This document shows, piece by piece, positions 1 through 8,544 of a stretch of DNA of 26,725 nt. The notes under the pieces are model-generated. The model did no database searches, was not told the origin of the DNA, and was given only the letters and a program-made list of their open reading frames with translations. Each line of letters starts with the position of its first letter. The stretch's first letter is position 1. Made by a program: the position numbers and the translations under genes. Source of the stretch: a virus; IMG/VR virus record IMGVR_UViG_3300042385_001021, positions 1 to 26,725 of that record, one strand, 5' to 3'.

Positions 1-42
1 GTTGCCATCCGATTTCCAATGCGCTTTATTAATGATATCCAT
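1..42 (-). CDS. N-terminus of unidentified late gene (cut by window edge)
   Basis: Fourteen codons are visible (MDIINKAHWKSDG...) before the left edge, so the product cannot be identified. The gene is downstream of the portal gene in the same direction. In many tailed phages this position holds a head maturation protease or scaffold, but nothing in the visible residues shows that. The start is supported by a TGGTATAAT box ending 9 nt before the ATG. Confidence 0.5.
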   Translation of the reverse strand, partial: MDIINKAHWKSDGN

Positions 43-51
43 ATCCTTACT

Positions 52-60
52 ATTATACCA
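52..60 (-). promoter_or_regulatory. Extended -10 promoter for the left-edge gene
   Basis: The minus strand reads TGGTATAAT, an extended -10 (TGnTATAAT), followed by 9 nt and ATG. The predicted mRNA would have only a 2-3 nt leader. The same layout occurs before the genes starting at 5639 and 20668. Confidence 0.5.
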
Positions 61-79
61 ACTATTTTAATACTTTTTA

Positions 80-1687
80 TTAATTAGAAGATCTGCCTTC
101 GCCTTGTGCATTTCTTCCAGAAATTGTGGATGGGCTATCAGAATTATTGTTTGCTCTTTGTGAATCTCTTTCTCTATTCCCTGCTAAGTTTGCTCTAGCA
201 TCTGTTTCTTGTCTTGGACTCATTTCAAATGGGATATCTCCATCTTTAATTTGTGGCAATCCAAGTTTCTCTCTTGCTTCATTTGGCATCATTACTTGGG
301 TTTTAACATACCGTTCAAGAATTTGAGACTGAGCAATTTCATCGGTAAGCGTAAGTTCGTTAAATTTAAGTTCAAGAATGTCGGTTTTTTCACGAACAAT
401 TTTGCTAATTAGTTTTGATATTTCGTTCTGTGCTGGACGAGAAACCTGTTCTTTAAATGTACGATCTTGTGCCAGTGCGTTAGCAATTGACCCAGAATCT
501 CCCCCACCTAATTTAGACAATGGCACTTGATGGGCTACTAAAATATCATTTCTATTTTGAAGTCTGTATTCTTTAAAAGATCCTTCTTGAACGCCATTTT
601 CAATTGGCTTCATGTCAAACTCAACCTTACTATTTTCAGTATCTCCTGGAAGCGGAATATACAAAGTTCTGTGAGACTGACCCTTTAATCCAGTTTGTAA
701 AAATCTAAACATTTTGTCTTCTGCATCTGCACTTAACTTAGCACCTTTAAGTGTAATGATGTATCTTGGCACTGCCTTGTTTTCAAAATAATCAATATTG
801 TAGTTTGATGCAAGTTGATCACCAATAAGTGAAGAGAGGGCTGAAATAATATCTGGAACTCCATAATAAGTATTTAATGGAGAGTATTGTTTAAAATGAA
901 TAACCTCATTTGGTCTCGTATCTGTTGTTACAGGATTTTGATTCTTTGCCCCAAAATTTCTAAAGTATGTAACTGATGGCTGAATAATCTGAACATATCC
1001 GTCATTTAATCTGCGAACACGCATTGTTGTTGATGGAATATGACCAATGTAACCAATCTCTCCTGTTACTTTACGACCAATTTCCATGTATCCATTTCCA
1101 GTTGCCTGTACATCTACATAAATTTTTTCCATAATTTTTGTAAAACTGTCGTCATCGTTAAGGTTTTCTAACCAATCACGCATTTCAATTTTTGCTCTTT
1201 CAATTCTTTTACGAGCACGACCAAGAGAATTTTCATCTTCAACATTTTCAAGTTTTAGCATGGTACGTGAAGAAACAACAAAATCATAACCAAGACCAAC
1301 AACATTCTCTACTTTAGCGTCAATCGCAGCATGGTTTGCAAAAGATGTATCGTAAAAGTTTGCCAATTCATAAAGGTTGTAAGGAGGTGTAATTACATCA
1401 AAAAGTCCATAACCATTTCTAACTGCTGTTCCTGGATTTATGGCTTTTGATTTTGTATTATCTGTACCAGACTGAACTGCATTTGCGCTATCTAAATATG
1501 CGGAAGTTGGATCTACTGCCTTGCCAAGAGTACGAGCAGTGCGCCTTTTAAAATTTTGATCAAGATTGTTTAAATTTTTAATAAAATCCCAGTTTTTATT
1601 AAAAGGATCGTTCTTTTTAAATTCATCCTCTTTGTCTGCAAGATTATCAATACTTGCTCCAAGATAGTACTCTTCTTCATCAATCAT
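80..1687 (-). CDS. Phage portal protein
   Basis: This is the portal, the dodecameric ring at the capsid vertex through which DNA is packaged and ejected. About 535 residues is a usual length. The central part carries a portal-type motif, an 'EVIHFKQYSP...YYGVPDIISAL' stretch followed by 'YFENKAVPRYIITLKG', and then 'ILVAHQVPLSKLGG'. This pattern resembles the PBSX/P2 gpQ-type portal family. The C-terminal 40 residues are polar and low in complexity (Asn, Ser, Arg). The frame also opens at 1696 (MVPMID), but that ATG sits 1 nt from AAGGAG. The second ATG at 1687 is spaced 10 nt from it and is the better start. The gene overlaps the end of the preceding gene, which suggests translational coupling. 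No terminase gene lies beside it in this window. Confidence 0.88.
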   Translation of the reverse strand: MIDEEEYYLGASIDNLADKEDEFKKNDPFNKNWDFIKNLNNLDQNFKRRTARTLGKAVDPTSAYLDSANAVQSGTDNTKSKAINPGTAVRNGYGLFDVITPPYNLYELANFYDTSFANHAAIDAKVENVVGLGYDFVVSSRTMLKLENVEDENSLGRARKRIERAKIEMRDWLENLNDDDSFTKIMEKIYVDVQATGNGYMEIGRKVTGEIGYIGHIPSTTMRVRRLNDGYVQIIQPSVTYFRNFGAKNQNPVTTDTRPNEVIHFKQYSPLNTYYGVPDIISALSSLIGDQLASNYNIDYFENKAVPRYIITLKGAKLSADAEDKMFRFLQTGLKGQSHRTLYIPLPGDTENSKVEFDMKPIENGVQEGSFKEYRLQNRNDILVAHQVPLSKLGGGDSGSIANALAQDRTFKEQVSRPAQNEISKLISKIVREKTDILELKFNELTLTDEIAQSQILERYVKTQVMMPNEAREKLGLPQIKDGDIPFEMSPRQETDARANLAGNRERDSQRANNNSDSPSTISGRNAQGEGRSSN

Positions 1688-2048
1688 CGGAACCATGCTC
1701 CTTTATTGTTTGCTGTGCTGCATGAACTGCGCCCAAATCATTCATATTAGGAATGAGTCCTTCTTTCATTCTGGCAATCTGCTCAGAGTATTCCATCTCA
1801 CTTACACGGTTTACACCAGGATGAAAAACTGGTTTTCCTTCTGGCTGACCCCAATATTCTGCTGCTTTGCGTAATTCCATGATTTTTTCAAGATCACCTT
1901 TACGTGCAGGAATGTTTAAAAGGTTTCCGTGACCATCTCCAAAGACCTTGCCATTAGGTTTTTCCCAGAAATACAAACCCCAGTCATAGTTTTTTTCAAT
2001 AAGTTTGATCTTGGACTTACCAACTTCTCCTGGTTTTTTCTCTCTCAT
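1680..2048 (-). CDS. Conserved-type phage protein of unknown function, upstream of portal
   Basis: I do not recognise a family. The protein is about 122 residues, soluble and charged, with no membrane segment or signal. It has aromatic residues near the N-terminus ('YDWGLYFWEKPNGK') and a helical middle ('DLEKIMELRKAAEYWGQ'). Its 3' end overlaps the portal frame by 8-17 nt, so the two are probably translated together, and a head-assembly role is inferred from position only. The frame opens at 2054 (MVMREKK), but that ATG is 1 nt after the -10 box TATACT. The ATG at 2048 is 7 nt after it, which fits the leaderless pattern seen elsewhere, so I chose 2048. Confidence 0.7.
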   Translation of the reverse strand: MREKKPGEVGKSKIKLIEKNYDWGLYFWEKPNGKVFGDGHGNLLNIPARKGDLEKIMELRKAAEYWGQPEGKPVFHPGVNRVSEMEYSEQIARMKEGLIPNMNDLGAVHAAQQTIKEHGSDD

Positions 2049-2055
2049 AACCATT

Positions 2056-2064
2056 AGTATACCA
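2056..2064 (-). promoter_or_regulatory. Extended -10 promoter, leaderless type
   Basis: The minus strand reads TGGTATACT with ATG 7 nt after the box. Transcription starting 6-7 nt after a -10 box would begin at or beside the A of the ATG at 2048. Confidence 0.5.
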
Positions 2065-2066
2065 TA

Positions 2067-5000
2067 TTATGCTACAGTTGATATAGAACTTTGCCAAGTG
2101 GCGTCTTTAAATACCTTCAAATAGTCAGTCTCCATATAAATACCTTCATTGTCATCTACAATAATTTTATTTGTGCCAACGTAATTCTTATAAACCTCTG
2201 CAGGATTAACAATATACCTGCTGTCCCTACTCTTAACTAAAACGTTATCCCAATTTGAATCGTCCCAATAGTTCCAATTTTGATCGTTTATTTCTCCCCA
2301 CGTTCTAAACAAAATCTGTTGTTCAAGTTGTGAATTGGTTCCTTTATAAAAAGATATGTTATTAAAAGTCATTAGATGTTTTAAATTTATTTTTCCATTG
2401 TAAGAATTTAAATTAAGGTTAACTGGAAAAGACATACCTAAAACTGCCCATCTTTGAATTGACATAGTTGGCTCTGCCACATAAAGTCCATCTAAATAAT
2501 AATACAATTCTGTAAATGGTAGGCCATCAGATTTTGTTTTAGCAGAAATAGTTGCTCTGTCTGCATTCAACGAGTTGGCTTGAATATAAAATTCTATTGT
2601 ATCGTTTGCATACTCTATTTCAAATATTAAAACTGGATCTTCAGGAAATGCCCATAAATCTGACCTAATAAACATTTGAATAGCACTTAAAGAATACTTA
2701 AGGTCTAAGCCTGGATTAATGTCAATACTGAATCCACGACTTAAATTGTTTAGTCCGTCTCTTAATTCAATCCCGCTTTTTCTTGTAAGATATAAATATG
2801 GAACACTCTCTTTGTCAATAACATATGGATTTACTCCTTTGTAATCAGCAACACCACTTGCCAATTTGTATGGAATTAAATCTATTCCATATCTACTTGT
2901 TACTGGATTTGAATCATTTGCATTTAAACTTTTTGCTGCAAACTCTATTTTTCTTAAAGAAAGTTTATTATGTAATATACCAAACACTTTAAACCTAATG
3001 GAGTAAACCATTGATATAGTGTTAAAATCAATATTTTTTGATGGATAAATTAAATAATTATCAACAATTTCAAACCTTTCAGTTTGCCAATCCGCTTCAG
3101 TATTTAAATTTAATATTCTTTTTTTAATTGCTGGGTTTGTTGTTGCATAGTCTGAGTCTGTCTGCGTAATGCCTTGAGAAATATCTTGAAAAGTAACATA
3201 TACTCTTACGTTTGAATCGTTAGTATTTAATGAATCGGAATTGTCTACCCAATAGGTGTCTCCCTCTTCTTTTACTTCAGATGGTGCTGGATAGTCAATA
3301 TTAAACTGAATAAAATCAATATCTGTTATAGTTTCTTCGTCTTCATCTAAAACATCTTTTGCAAGTACTGATAGTGGAATATAATCTTCCCAATAACCAA
3401 AAACTGAAATATCAATAAAAAACTTTCCATAATCTTCAAAAGAAAATAAGGTATAACTAGAAACATGATTAATGGTAGAGTTTGCAAAATTAAAAGTTCC
3501 ATCATCGTAGAAGTATGAGTCTAGCGTAAAAGATGTATGCTTATATGTATTAATTCCAACATTATATATATTTCCAGTAAACATATTTTCTTTATTTGGT
3601 TGGCTTCCAATATATAGTTTTAATGATCCTGGATTTGCAAAAAATTGAGCAAGCCCACCTGTTGTATTGTTTGCAATTAATTTTGAAATTTGAATTCCGG
3701 CAGTAAAAGTTGTAACGGGACAAGTATGCGATCTAATCGTAGTTGAAACTCCAGCATAAGTAAAAACATAATTTAGTAGAGTAGATTCTTTTTTAATGGC
3801 AAAACTGTTTACTCCGTCTGTTATGTACAAGAACATAGCATTTTGATTTTCTTCTAATTTAAATGTTCCAACAATAGAATCTATAGTGTTTGAAATAAAC
3901 GAAAGATTTTCAAAATATATATAAGAATTTGTGTCCCAGGTTCCGGATGGTTTCAAACTAAAAAATTTTGACCCTGTGGTTTGAATCAATTTATTAGCAG
4001 CCTCTAGTTCAGTTATAGTTTTATTTTCAGGTAGAACAAAGTTAGGCAATTGATAGTCTGGGGTTTTAAGTGTTGATATTCCAGGAATCAAATTATCCTC
4101 AATTCCAGAATCCCAAGACCTTGTAGTTGGATATGTAACGTTATTGCTATATCCTGCAAATGGATAGTCTATTTCTACTGTTGATCCACCATAATAATTA
4201 TCTATAATTTCTGGTGTTGTTGGTATACCCTGACCTAAAATATAATGAACTTTTGCTGCATTTGTTGAAATAGAATATGGATATAAAGAAATACAATCAA
4301 TCTTAATTTGATCCACATATGTTTCATATGCATAGAAAGCAATCCAGTCATTACTTTCGGTTGTGTGTATTTCATCATATTGTGAAGGAAGATTCATTAA
4401 CAATGTATCAAATATTAATGATCCAACCTCTTCACCATTAACTAAAAGAATTGCCTTATTTTTAATAAGTTTAATATGAATAAGCATTGGTCTATACCAT
4501 TCGCCAACAAAATGTGAAATAAAATTTCCATCAATTGCCAAAGTTAAAAAACAATCTTTTACATATAGACCATCTGTTGATCCTATTGGTCCCAAAATTC
4601 TTTTTGCATCTGATGTATTTACATCTGCCTGCAACCAAACCTCTAAAGTATAATCATTGTGTCTACCAGATTCATTTAAAAATCCATAGCCTGGAAAAAT
4701 AAAAGATGGTTGAGTATTTGTAATTAAATCTGCTTCATCTACAAAATAATTTATATCTGTCCAAGAGTCTTCTGTATTTTTCCAATAAGACCAACTTTCT
4801 TCAGCAACCTGTTCCCAAGTTCTATAATCAATTATTTCTGAGTGTGGGATTAACTGAACTGCTCTGTCTGATCCATAAACAAGCGGTACACCAAAATTTT
4901 TACCAGCCAAAGAATTGTTGTCAACAACATAATATCCGCTATTTGCATTAAGACCATAAGCATTTGCTTCAACTACTCCATCTAAAGATAAATTAATAGT

Positions 5001-5639
5001 TGCTGGACTTGAAAGTTTTGTTTGACCTAATGATGTTGCATTAAACTCTTCACTGTGTTGACCTGCAGTAATCCCATTAAAATGAATATTATAATCTGCA
5101 ATAGTTGCTCCTCCTGGAGAGGAAACAACTTTTATAACAAATTTAAATTCTTTGTCAAGGTCTGGAAAAGTAAATGTTGCTGAAATTGGAGTCCAAACTT
5201 CTGATTCAATAATTGTAAAATCTTTAAACTGTGATCCTCCATCATACTCATAACCAATAGATATTGAAACAATGTTTGCACTTGCTGTATAGTAGTATGT
5301 GCTTAAAGCAAAAGTTTGTAGTGTAGGATTTAAAGATTGAAAATTTACCAAGTTTGGACTTTTTATATAGTATGTTGTATTTGTACTAGAAGGAAGCGTT
5401 GATCTAAAAACTTTGCGATAACTATCTGGAAATGGTTGAACTTGGTTTTCTCCATTAAAAACTGGAGTTGATCCAGCAATAACTGTCCCACCTGTTAATG
5501 TCCAGTTGGTGGCATTACTAATATCCCTTTGTGCTTCTGATATTAAAGAGATATAGTCTGCTGAATCATCTAATGGCCAAATTGCAAGCGGATGCTCGGC
5601 AAAAATTTTTTCGGCATATAAATTAGAAGGAGTATTCAT
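2067..5639 (-). CDS. Large LamG-like tail/adhesion protein
   Basis: This 1190-residue protein is the largest in the window. It has no signal peptide and is rich in Asn, Ser, Thr, Tyr and Ile, as expected for extended beta-sandwich virion fibres. The N-terminus ('LYAEKIFAEHPLAIWPLDD') resembles actinophage tail proteins with concanavalin/LamG-like jelly rolls. LamG-like segments can be read around residues 60-190 (YYI..PN....F), 320-460 ('YTLEVWLQAD', 'MLIHIKLIKNKAILLVNGEEV') and 560-700 ('SIVGTFKLEE...MFLYITDG'). A short Trp motif (RTW, then W.YW, then W) occurs near residue 275 and again near residue 1135, which suggests duplicated peripheral domains. Its role is probably host-surface or glycan contact at the tail. 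It lies between the ribonucleotide reductase gene and the head genes. The domain borders are my estimate. Confidence 0.75.
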   Translation of the reverse strand: MNTPSNLYAEKIFAEHPLAIWPLDDSADYISLISEAQRDISNATNWTLTGGTVIAGSTPVFNGENQVQPFPDSYRKVFRSTLPSSTNTTYYIKSPNLVNFQSLNPTLQTFALSTYYYTASANIVSISIGYEYDGGSQFKDFTIIESEVWTPISATFTFPDLDKEFKFVIKVVSSPGGATIADYNIHFNGITAGQHSEEFNATSLGQTKLSSPATINLSLDGVVEANAYGLNANSGYYVVDNNSLAGKNFGVPLVYGSDRAVQLIPHSEIIDYRTWEQVAEESWSYWKNTEDSWTDINYFVDEADLITNTQPSFIFPGYGFLNESGRHNDYTLEVWLQADVNTSDAKRILGPIGSTDGLYVKDCFLTLAIDGNFISHFVGEWYRPMLIHIKLIKNKAILLVNGEEVGSLIFDTLLMNLPSQYDEIHTTESNDWIAFYAYETYVDQIKIDCISLYPYSISTNAAKVHYILGQGIPTTPEIIDNYYGGSTVEIDYPFAGYSNNVTYPTTRSWDSGIEDNLIPGISTLKTPDYQLPNFVLPENKTITELEAANKLIQTTGSKFFSLKPSGTWDTNSYIYFENLSFISNTIDSIVGTFKLEENQNAMFLYITDGVNSFAIKKESTLLNYVFTYAGVSTTIRSHTCPVTTFTAGIQISKLIANNTTGGLAQFFANPGSLKLYIGSQPNKENMFTGNIYNVGINTYKHTSFTLDSYFYDDGTFNFANSTINHVSSYTLFSFEDYGKFFIDISVFGYWEDYIPLSVLAKDVLDEDEETITDIDFIQFNIDYPAPSEVKEEGDTYWVDNSDSLNTNDSNVRVYVTFQDISQGITQTDSDYATTNPAIKKRILNLNTEADWQTERFEIVDNYLIYPSKNIDFNTISMVYSIRFKVFGILHNKLSLRKIEFAAKSLNANDSNPVTSRYGIDLIPYKLASGVADYKGVNPYVIDKESVPYLYLTRKSGIELRDGLNNLSRGFSIDINPGLDLKYSLSAIQMFIRSDLWAFPEDPVLIFEIEYANDTIEFYIQANSLNADRATISAKTKSDGLPFTELYYYLDGLYVAEPTMSIQRWAVLGMSFPVNLNLNSYNGKINLKHLMTFNNISFYKGTNSQLEQQILFRTWGEINDQNWNYWDDSNWDNVLVKSRDSRYIVNPAEVYKNYVGTNKIIVDDNEGIYMETDYLKVFKDATWQSSISTVA

Positions 5640-5648
5640 TATTACTCT

Positions 5649-5657
5649 ATTTTACCA
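5649..5657 (-). promoter_or_regulatory. Extended -10 promoter before LamG-like gene
   Basis: The minus strand reads TGGTAAAAT with ATG 9 nt after the box. No Shine-Dalgarno sequence lies between them, so the mRNA would have an almost absent leader. Confidence 0.5.
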
Positions 5658-5672
5658 CACTAAGGCTTAATT

Positions 5673-7712
5673 TTAGTTGCTAGTTTCTAATTTTATTTCA
5701 CAGTAATCTGTTGTGCAATACATTTCTCCAACGGAATCAAGATTCTCAATACCGTCATAAATTGCATCAAAGTTAATATGAGCAACCTTTCCAACATAAC
5801 CATCGTACTCTTCTTTAGTGATTTGTGTGTATGGCTGTTGTGGATAAGTGTGATTTCCCATTGGAAGGAAAGAAACTGCTTTCAATTGACCCTCGTACAT
5901 ATGAAGTGCTGGAGCAATATGTTTTGTTTCTGTTTCTTTGTCAAAAGATAAAGTCACAGACACTCCATTATCTGACCAATATTTTTGTGTAGTTGCAGCA
6001 AGACCAATCTTTTCAAACAAACTTACATCTTTCTCTGATCTTGGATGTCCTGAAGATACTGGGAAATATACTACACTAGTATTTGCTGATACTAAATCAT
6101 CTTCAATTTTATACCCTGCCGCTTTAAATAAATGTAGCATTGGATCTGTATTTCCAAAACGAATTGCACGTAAGAAATATTCTCCACCAACAGACCAGTG
6201 AACTCCTGGAGATGCTCCAGAAAGTAATGAAACTGATCCTGAAGGTTTTACTGTAGTTACACGAATTGATTCACGAACACATAGCCATTCTGAATACTGC
6301 TTGTCGTAGTGACGAATCTTATTGTATCCTTCGTCCATCCATTCTCTGGTTGTTGGCATTCCATTAATATCGGTAAATGATGCAATACCAGTTAATGATG
6401 TTCCAATTCTACGGTTTCTTTGCATGATACCGTTTGTAATTTGCCAGTGTGTTGGAAGTAGAGTTACAGTTTTTCCATAAAGATATGCAAATTTTAAGGT
6501 ACGCATAAAATCTTCTTTGTCTGTATGACGATTTAAGTGAACCTCAACTAATGTGCATAACTCATAAGATTCTAGTGGTTGTTCTGCACAAGGATTAAAA
6601 CCCATAACACGATAGTCTTTTCCATCTGCTGGATCTGCTAGTCTTCCATAATTTCTTGCAACATCAAGCCAAATAAAACCAGGCTCTCCATTATCTGCAA
6701 TCAAATCTACATAATCTTCATAATGAGTTCCAACTTCAGCAGAGATAGAGTTATTACTCATCCATGCCCATCCTGGATTTTCTGAATCAAATGAGTTACG
6801 ATCTGGAAATAGTTCTGAATTCTTAAGATTAATAAAGTCTTTATCGTTTGGATTTCCAAGAGCAAGTGTTGCAGATCTACGAACATTGCCAGAAACAACA
6901 CAAGTTCCAATAAGATTTACAATATCTACAATTGCTCTAGAATCTAACTTCTCTCCTGCTCTAGAACCAATTACTTTACGGATCATTGTATGTAGATCCA
7001 TTAATGGTTTTGGACCGCTAGCAACCCCACCAAAGCCCTTAATTGGGGCTCCTAGAGGACGGATTAAGTCATAGTTAAATTCTTGAATTGGTTGGTTTGC
7101 TCTTAAAAATGAATTAAGCAAAAGTCTAACAGATTCTACCCATCCTTCACGAGTATCTGGAATTTCATATACAGATGCTGGTTCTGTTGGTGCATAGATG
7201 GATAGATCTTTTTCTTGACCTACCGTGTCAAATCCAACTCCAATACCAAGCATTAATGCATCCATAACCCAAGCAAATAAAGATCCTGGATCGTTACGAT
7301 CAATGTCTCTTGTTGAAACCATTGCACAGTTTTGAAGAGATGCAGAATTTTTTCTTTCCATTGTCATTGGGGTACCAAAAGCCCAAAGACCTCTTCCTGG
7401 AGGTGTCCACTTAAGATTAAACATACGGTCATATGCTTCTTGTGCTGATTTTTGTGCTTTATAGTCGTTCCAAGGCAGTCTGTTTTCTTTTGCATGGTTC
7501 TTCTGTACTGAATACATACCCTCGATTACTCTTTTACAAACCTCATACCATCTTTCCTTAGTGCCATCATCTTTTACACGGGAGTAAGTACGAACAAAAG
7601 TAATCTCTCCTAATGAGTTTCCACCTGCATCTTTGAACCCAAATGGTGGTTCAATCTCTATATATTTGTTTACAAAATCATCAGAAAAACGAAAAGAAAA
7701 TATGTCAGACAT
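5673..7712 (-). CDS. nrdJ: Class II (adenosylcobalamin-dependent) ribonucleoside-triphosphate reductase
   Basis: The enzyme reduces ribonucleoside triphosphates to dNTPs using a cobalamin-generated thiyl radical and supplies phage DNA synthesis. At 679 residues it is near the length of the monomeric Lactobacillus-type enzyme. Recognisable parts are 'SLQNCAMVST' with Cys129 and the active-site segment 'FNPCAEQPLESYELCTLVE'. In that segment Cys375 is the likely thiyl residue, Asn373 and Glu377 are active-site partners, and Cys386 is the likely redox partner of Cys129. The C-terminal pair Cys666/Cys671 (CTTDYC) would re-reduce the active-site disulfide. All expected cysteines are present, so it should be active. 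No NrdB or NrdG partner is needed. The gene has its own promoter and a good Shine-Dalgarno (AAGGAG) and sits among virion genes. The symbol nrdJ is assigned by family. Confidence 0.92.
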   Translation of the reverse strand: MSDIFSFRFSDDFVNKYIEIEPPFGFKDAGGNSLGEITFVRTYSRVKDDGTKERWYEVCKRVIEGMYSVQKNHAKENRLPWNDYKAQKSAQEAYDRMFNLKWTPPGRGLWAFGTPMTMERKNSASLQNCAMVSTRDIDRNDPGSLFAWVMDALMLGIGVGFDTVGQEKDLSIYAPTEPASVYEIPDTREGWVESVRLLLNSFLRANQPIQEFNYDLIRPLGAPIKGFGGVASGPKPLMDLHTMIRKVIGSRAGEKLDSRAIVDIVNLIGTCVVSGNVRRSATLALGNPNDKDFINLKNSELFPDRNSFDSENPGWAWMSNNSISAEVGTHYEDYVDLIADNGEPGFIWLDVARNYGRLADPADGKDYRVMGFNPCAEQPLESYELCTLVEVHLNRHTDKEDFMRTLKFAYLYGKTVTLLPTHWQITNGIMQRNRRIGTSLTGIASFTDINGMPTTREWMDEGYNKIRHYDKQYSEWLCVRESIRVTTVKPSGSVSLLSGASPGVHWSVGGEYFLRAIRFGNTDPMLHLFKAAGYKIEDDLVSANTSVVYFPVSSGHPRSEKDVSLFEKIGLAATTQKYWSDNGVSVTLSFDKETETKHIAPALHMYEGQLKAVSFLPMGNHTYPQQPYTQITKEEYDGYVGKVAHINFDAIYDGIENLDSVGEMYCTTDYCEIKLETSN

Positions 7713-7741
7713 AATACTCCTTAAATTTAATTATATGTTTT

Positions 7742-7770
7742 ATTATAGCAGAGTTTTTATTTTTTAACAA
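7742..7770 (-). promoter_or_regulatory. Consensus-type promoter for nrdJ
   Basis: On the minus strand -35 TTGTTA is followed by a 17-bp spacer and TATAAT, which is preceded by TGC (extended -10). It gives a leader of about 24 nt with AAGGAG, unlike the leaderless promoters of neighbouring genes. Confidence 0.6.
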
Positions 7771-7812
7771 CTCTCAATGTTTAGAATAGGTAGAGATTTT
7801 ATTTTTATAAAA

Positions 7813-8529
7813 CTATTTATAATTTTTTTTATGCCAATAAAATTTTTTATATCCACCAATAAATAAACTTCTAATTTTTTTTCTTTGTTTAACTATAATA
7901 TTAAAATCAAAATCTTTATTAAACTCTGCAACCCAATCATCTCTTTTAAATGGAAATACTTGAACTAATGGAGTACCTTTTTTAATTGTCCCTTTAAATC
8001 CCTTATCTACAAAAAATGAAAATAAGCCATCTGACATATAACTATCCGTATCAATAATTGCAGAAACTGCATGCATTGGAATGTAGTCTTGATGTTGTGG
8101 CTCCATAAATAAACAACTATATCCTTTTTCTGTTTGTACTACCCAAGCCATATTAACTCTAAATAAATACTCTGTAAAAAAATTATGATTAAATGGATAA
8201 TGAGATATCTGTTTCATGTCGTGAGAACCAATAATAGGAGTATTTAATTTTTTATAATCTTCTGATATGTTAAAAATTTTATTATTTTCAGTCGTATCAA
8301 TTTCTATATCTACTGGACATAACAATAAATATCCACCAGTTATTATATCAAAAATTGCTTGACAACCTTTTATTGTTGTTACATCAATTGGTTGATTTTC
8401 TTGTACAATATAACTAGGTTGGTCTTTATACCATTTCGGAATATTTTTTGACATTGGTATTGGTGCTGGAAAAACATCAATCATTTTTGAATATAAGTAA
8501 TTAAATGATATTTTTTTGCTTTCTTCCAT
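7813..8529 (-). CDS. DUF6065-like phage protein
   Basis: The 238-residue protein has features I associate with the DUF6065 family of environmental phages. These are an N-terminal 'IPKWYKDQPSY', then 'TIKGCQAIFDIITGGYLLL', a 'GYSCLFMEPQHQ' strand, 'AIIDTDSYMSDGLFSFFVD', and the hallmark 'KKGTPLVQVFPFKRDDW'. The biochemical function is unknown. The family often occurs near structural or Hint-bearing genes, and here the next gene upstream (8545-9783) carries a Hint-like domain. The C-terminus is very basic (Lys, Arg, Tyr). Translation probably starts on a leaderless mRNA, since a TATAAT box ends 6 nt before ATG. No signal peptide or membrane helix is seen. Confidence 0.7.
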   Translation of the reverse strand: MEESKKISFNYLYSKMIDVFPAPIPMSKNIPKWYKDQPSYIVQENQPIDVTTIKGCQAIFDIITGGYLLLCPVDIEIDTTENNKIFNISEDYKKLNTPIIGSHDMKQISHYPFNHNFFTEYLFRVNMAWVVQTEKGYSCLFMEPQHQDYIPMHAVSAIIDTDSYMSDGLFSFFVDKGFKGTIKKGTPLVQVFPFKRDDWVAEFNKDFDFNIIVKQRKKIRSLFIGGYKKFYWHKKNYK

Positions 8530-8535
8530 AAATAA

Positions 8536-8544
8536 ATTATAGCA
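8536..8544 (-). promoter_or_regulatory. Leaderless extended -10 promoter
   Basis: The minus strand reads TGCTATAAT, 6 nt, ATG (8529). It lies directly beside the stop codon of the preceding gene (8545). Confidence 0.6.
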
